A stretch of DNA of 64,000 nucleotides from Bog-473 sp963730785 (GTDB lineage: Bacteria; Actinomycetota; Acidimicrobiia; Acidimicrobiales; RAAP-2), in NCBI GenBank assembly GCA_963730785.1, contig CAVSTF010000001.1:186001-250000 (forward strand), in the 5' to 3' direction. Position 1 is the stretch's first letter. Each line of letters opens with the position of its first letter. The notes under the pieces were generated by a model, which worked only from the letters and a program-made list of their open reading frames with translations, did no database searches and had not been told where the DNA came from. This document shows positions 63,080 through 64,000 of the stretch, in pieces. Made by a program: the position numbers and the translations under genes.

Positions 63080-64000
63080 ATGGCGGATGGGGAACGAGAA
63101 TTCGTGGGGAGTCCTGACAACTGGTTGGAGATTCGCGTCCTCGGACCAATTGAGATCTCATGGCAGGGTCGACCGATCGAAATCGGTGGGTTTCGAGCCC
63201 GAGCTTTGCTGGCCCGACTCCTGGTCGACCGGGAACTGACGGTTCCAGTTGATCGCCTGATTGATGCGTTCTGGTCGGATCAGCAACAAGAGGTAGCCGA
63301 GAAGGCCCTGCGCACCATGGTGTCCCGGGTCCGAAAGCGATTGCGCGATGCCGGAGTGGTGCCCGATCTGATCGAAACTCGGGCGTTGGGCTACGCCCTA
63401 CGGGTTGATCCCAGTGTCACCGACGTGGCGCGATTCGAAGAGCTGGTGAGCGCCGGTCGGCGCCAATTGGCTGAGCGGGATCCTCACCAGGCGATCAAGT
63501 CGCTCGAGGCAGCGGAGCGTCTTTGGCGAGGCACGGCCTACGGCGAGGTGGCGGATGAACCCTTTGTGCGAGCGGAGGCTCGGCGATTGATGGAGATGCG
63601 CCTCACGGCGCTCGAGATCCGGTTCGACGCCGAGCTCACGGTGGGGCGGCATCGCGAGATCATTGGCGAACTCGGGAACCTCACTGACGCCAATCCCATG
63701 CGTGAGCAGCTGTGGTCCCAGCGCATGCTGGCGTTGTATCGAGCTGGGCGCCAGGCCGAGGCATTGCGGGTCTTTCAAGAACTGCGTCAGACCCTGGTGG
63801 CCGAACTGGGCATTGAGCCCGGACACGATGCCCAGTGGCTTGAGCAAGCGATACTCGAACAGAACCCGGACTTGGATTGGATCAGTCCAGAGCCCGACCA
63901 GGTCCGAGGCGAATCGGCGACCACGCCGGACACGCTCCTCGGTTCAGAAACCAACAAGGGGCTGACGACGACCGCTTCGGAGTCGTCCGACGAACACATC
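63080..64000 (+). CDS. AfsR/SARP-type regulator with BTAD domain (cut by window end)
   Basis: The frame from ATG 63080 is open to the window end (307 residues). The N-terminal winged helix (about residues 15-100) contains EIRVLGPIEISWQGRPIEIG, LLARLLVDRELTVPVDRLID and RTMVSRVRKRLRDAGV. A bacterial transcriptional activator domain follows (RFEELVSAGRRQLAERDPHQ to AGRQAEALRVFQELRQTLVA and ELGIEPG). A hydrophilic Thr/Ser-rich linker then begins, and further domains (ATPase, repeats or others) may lie beyond the edge. It follows the ABC operon by 78 nt and could regulate it. Confidence 0.88.
   Translation, partial: MADGEREFVGSPDNWLEIRVLGPIEISWQGRPIEIGGFRARALLARLLVDRELTVPVDRLIDAFWSDQQQEVAEKALRTMVSRVRKRLRDAGVVPDLIETRALGYALRVDPSVTDVARFEELVSAGRRQLAERDPHQAIKSLEAAERLWRGTAYGEVADEPFVRAEARRLMEMRLTALEIRFDAELTVGRHREIIGELGNLTDANPMREQLWSQRMLALYRAGRQAEALRVFQELRQTLVAELGIEPGHDAQWLEQAILEQNPDLDWISPEPDQVRGESATTPDTLLGSETNKGLTTTASESSDEHI

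Overview
The window is a 64 kb chromosomal segment from a high-GC actinobacterium, most plausibly of the class Acidimicrobiia or a close relative. Supporting features are a WhiB regulator, CrgA, a PASTA-domain Ser/Thr kinase locus with FHA proteins, PP2C phosphatase and a transpeptidase, tandem ArsA-type ATPases, a DUF929 protein, topA with a Lys-rich tail followed by tmk and holB, many GTG and a few TTG starts, and exported proteins built of 42-residue GGGYWLVASDGG-type repeats. The taxon is an inference from gene content. No phage, transposase, CRISPR array or rRNA operon is visible. Four tRNA genes are present: Leu(CAG), Ile(GAT), Ala(TGC) and Pro(CGG).

Layout. 1-6.5 kb: end of a Thr/Pro-rich protein, a FUSC-type membrane protein divergent from a MarR regulator, an aldo/keto reductase, an acyl-CoA synthetase and RNase D. 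6.5-14.1 kb: tRNA-Leu, then the envelope-growth signalling locus fhaA-fhaB-pstP-pbpA-pknB, an anthranilate/PABA synthase amidotransferase and crgA. 14.1-24.1 kb: thiolase, three thioesterases, SDRs, pirin, a second aldo/keto reductase, an SGNH-like exported protein, tRNA-Ile, tRNA-Ala, a pyrimidine-dimer glycosylase and a GNAT acetyltransferase. 24.1-29.9 kb: exported or membrane-anchored proteins, ending in an 852-residue repeat protein next to tRNA-Pro; a 37-nt copy of the tRNA-Pro 3' end and its flank lies on the other side of that gene. 29.9-40.3 kb: CBS/CorC protein, stand-alone receiver, two ArsA ATPases, WhiB, DUF929, NUDIX, metallo-beta-lactamase fold hydrolase, Mrp ATPase, ErpA/HesB, a compact xanthine-dehydrogenase-like fusion and RidA. 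40.2-46.7 kb: orphan OmpR-type regulator, glutamine synthetase, alpha/beta hydrolase, NAD synthetase, a principal-type sigma factor and a 24-residue membrane peptide. 46.7-54.1 kb: HAD hydrolase, two TrkA/RCK proteins divergent from an APC potassium-type permease fused to an OB fold, and a proton-pumping pyrophosphatase. 54.2-58.7 kb: topA-tmk-holB. 58.8-64 kb: a second exported 42-residue-repeat protein, an ABC permease plus an ATPase fused to a cyclic-nucleotide-binding domain, and the start of an AfsR/SARP-type regulator cut by the window edge.

Ten genes, including the PASTA kinase, need a total of 13 single-base shifts to be read through. Several shifts lie in short G or C runs. This looks more like uncorrected sequencing or assembly indels than gene decay, so those genes are annotated across the breaks.

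The most interesting observations are: the same six-unit offset-closed repeat architecture in two unrelated exported proteins (a possible six-bladed propeller family); the tRNA-Pro 3'-end duplication flanking one of them; an ABC ATPase with its own cyclic-nucleotide-binding domain; an APC permease fused to an OB fold beside its RCK proteins; a miniature XDH-like fusion; a DUF929 protein without its redox cysteines; and a hairpin that hides the ribosome-binding site of the second repeat protein.
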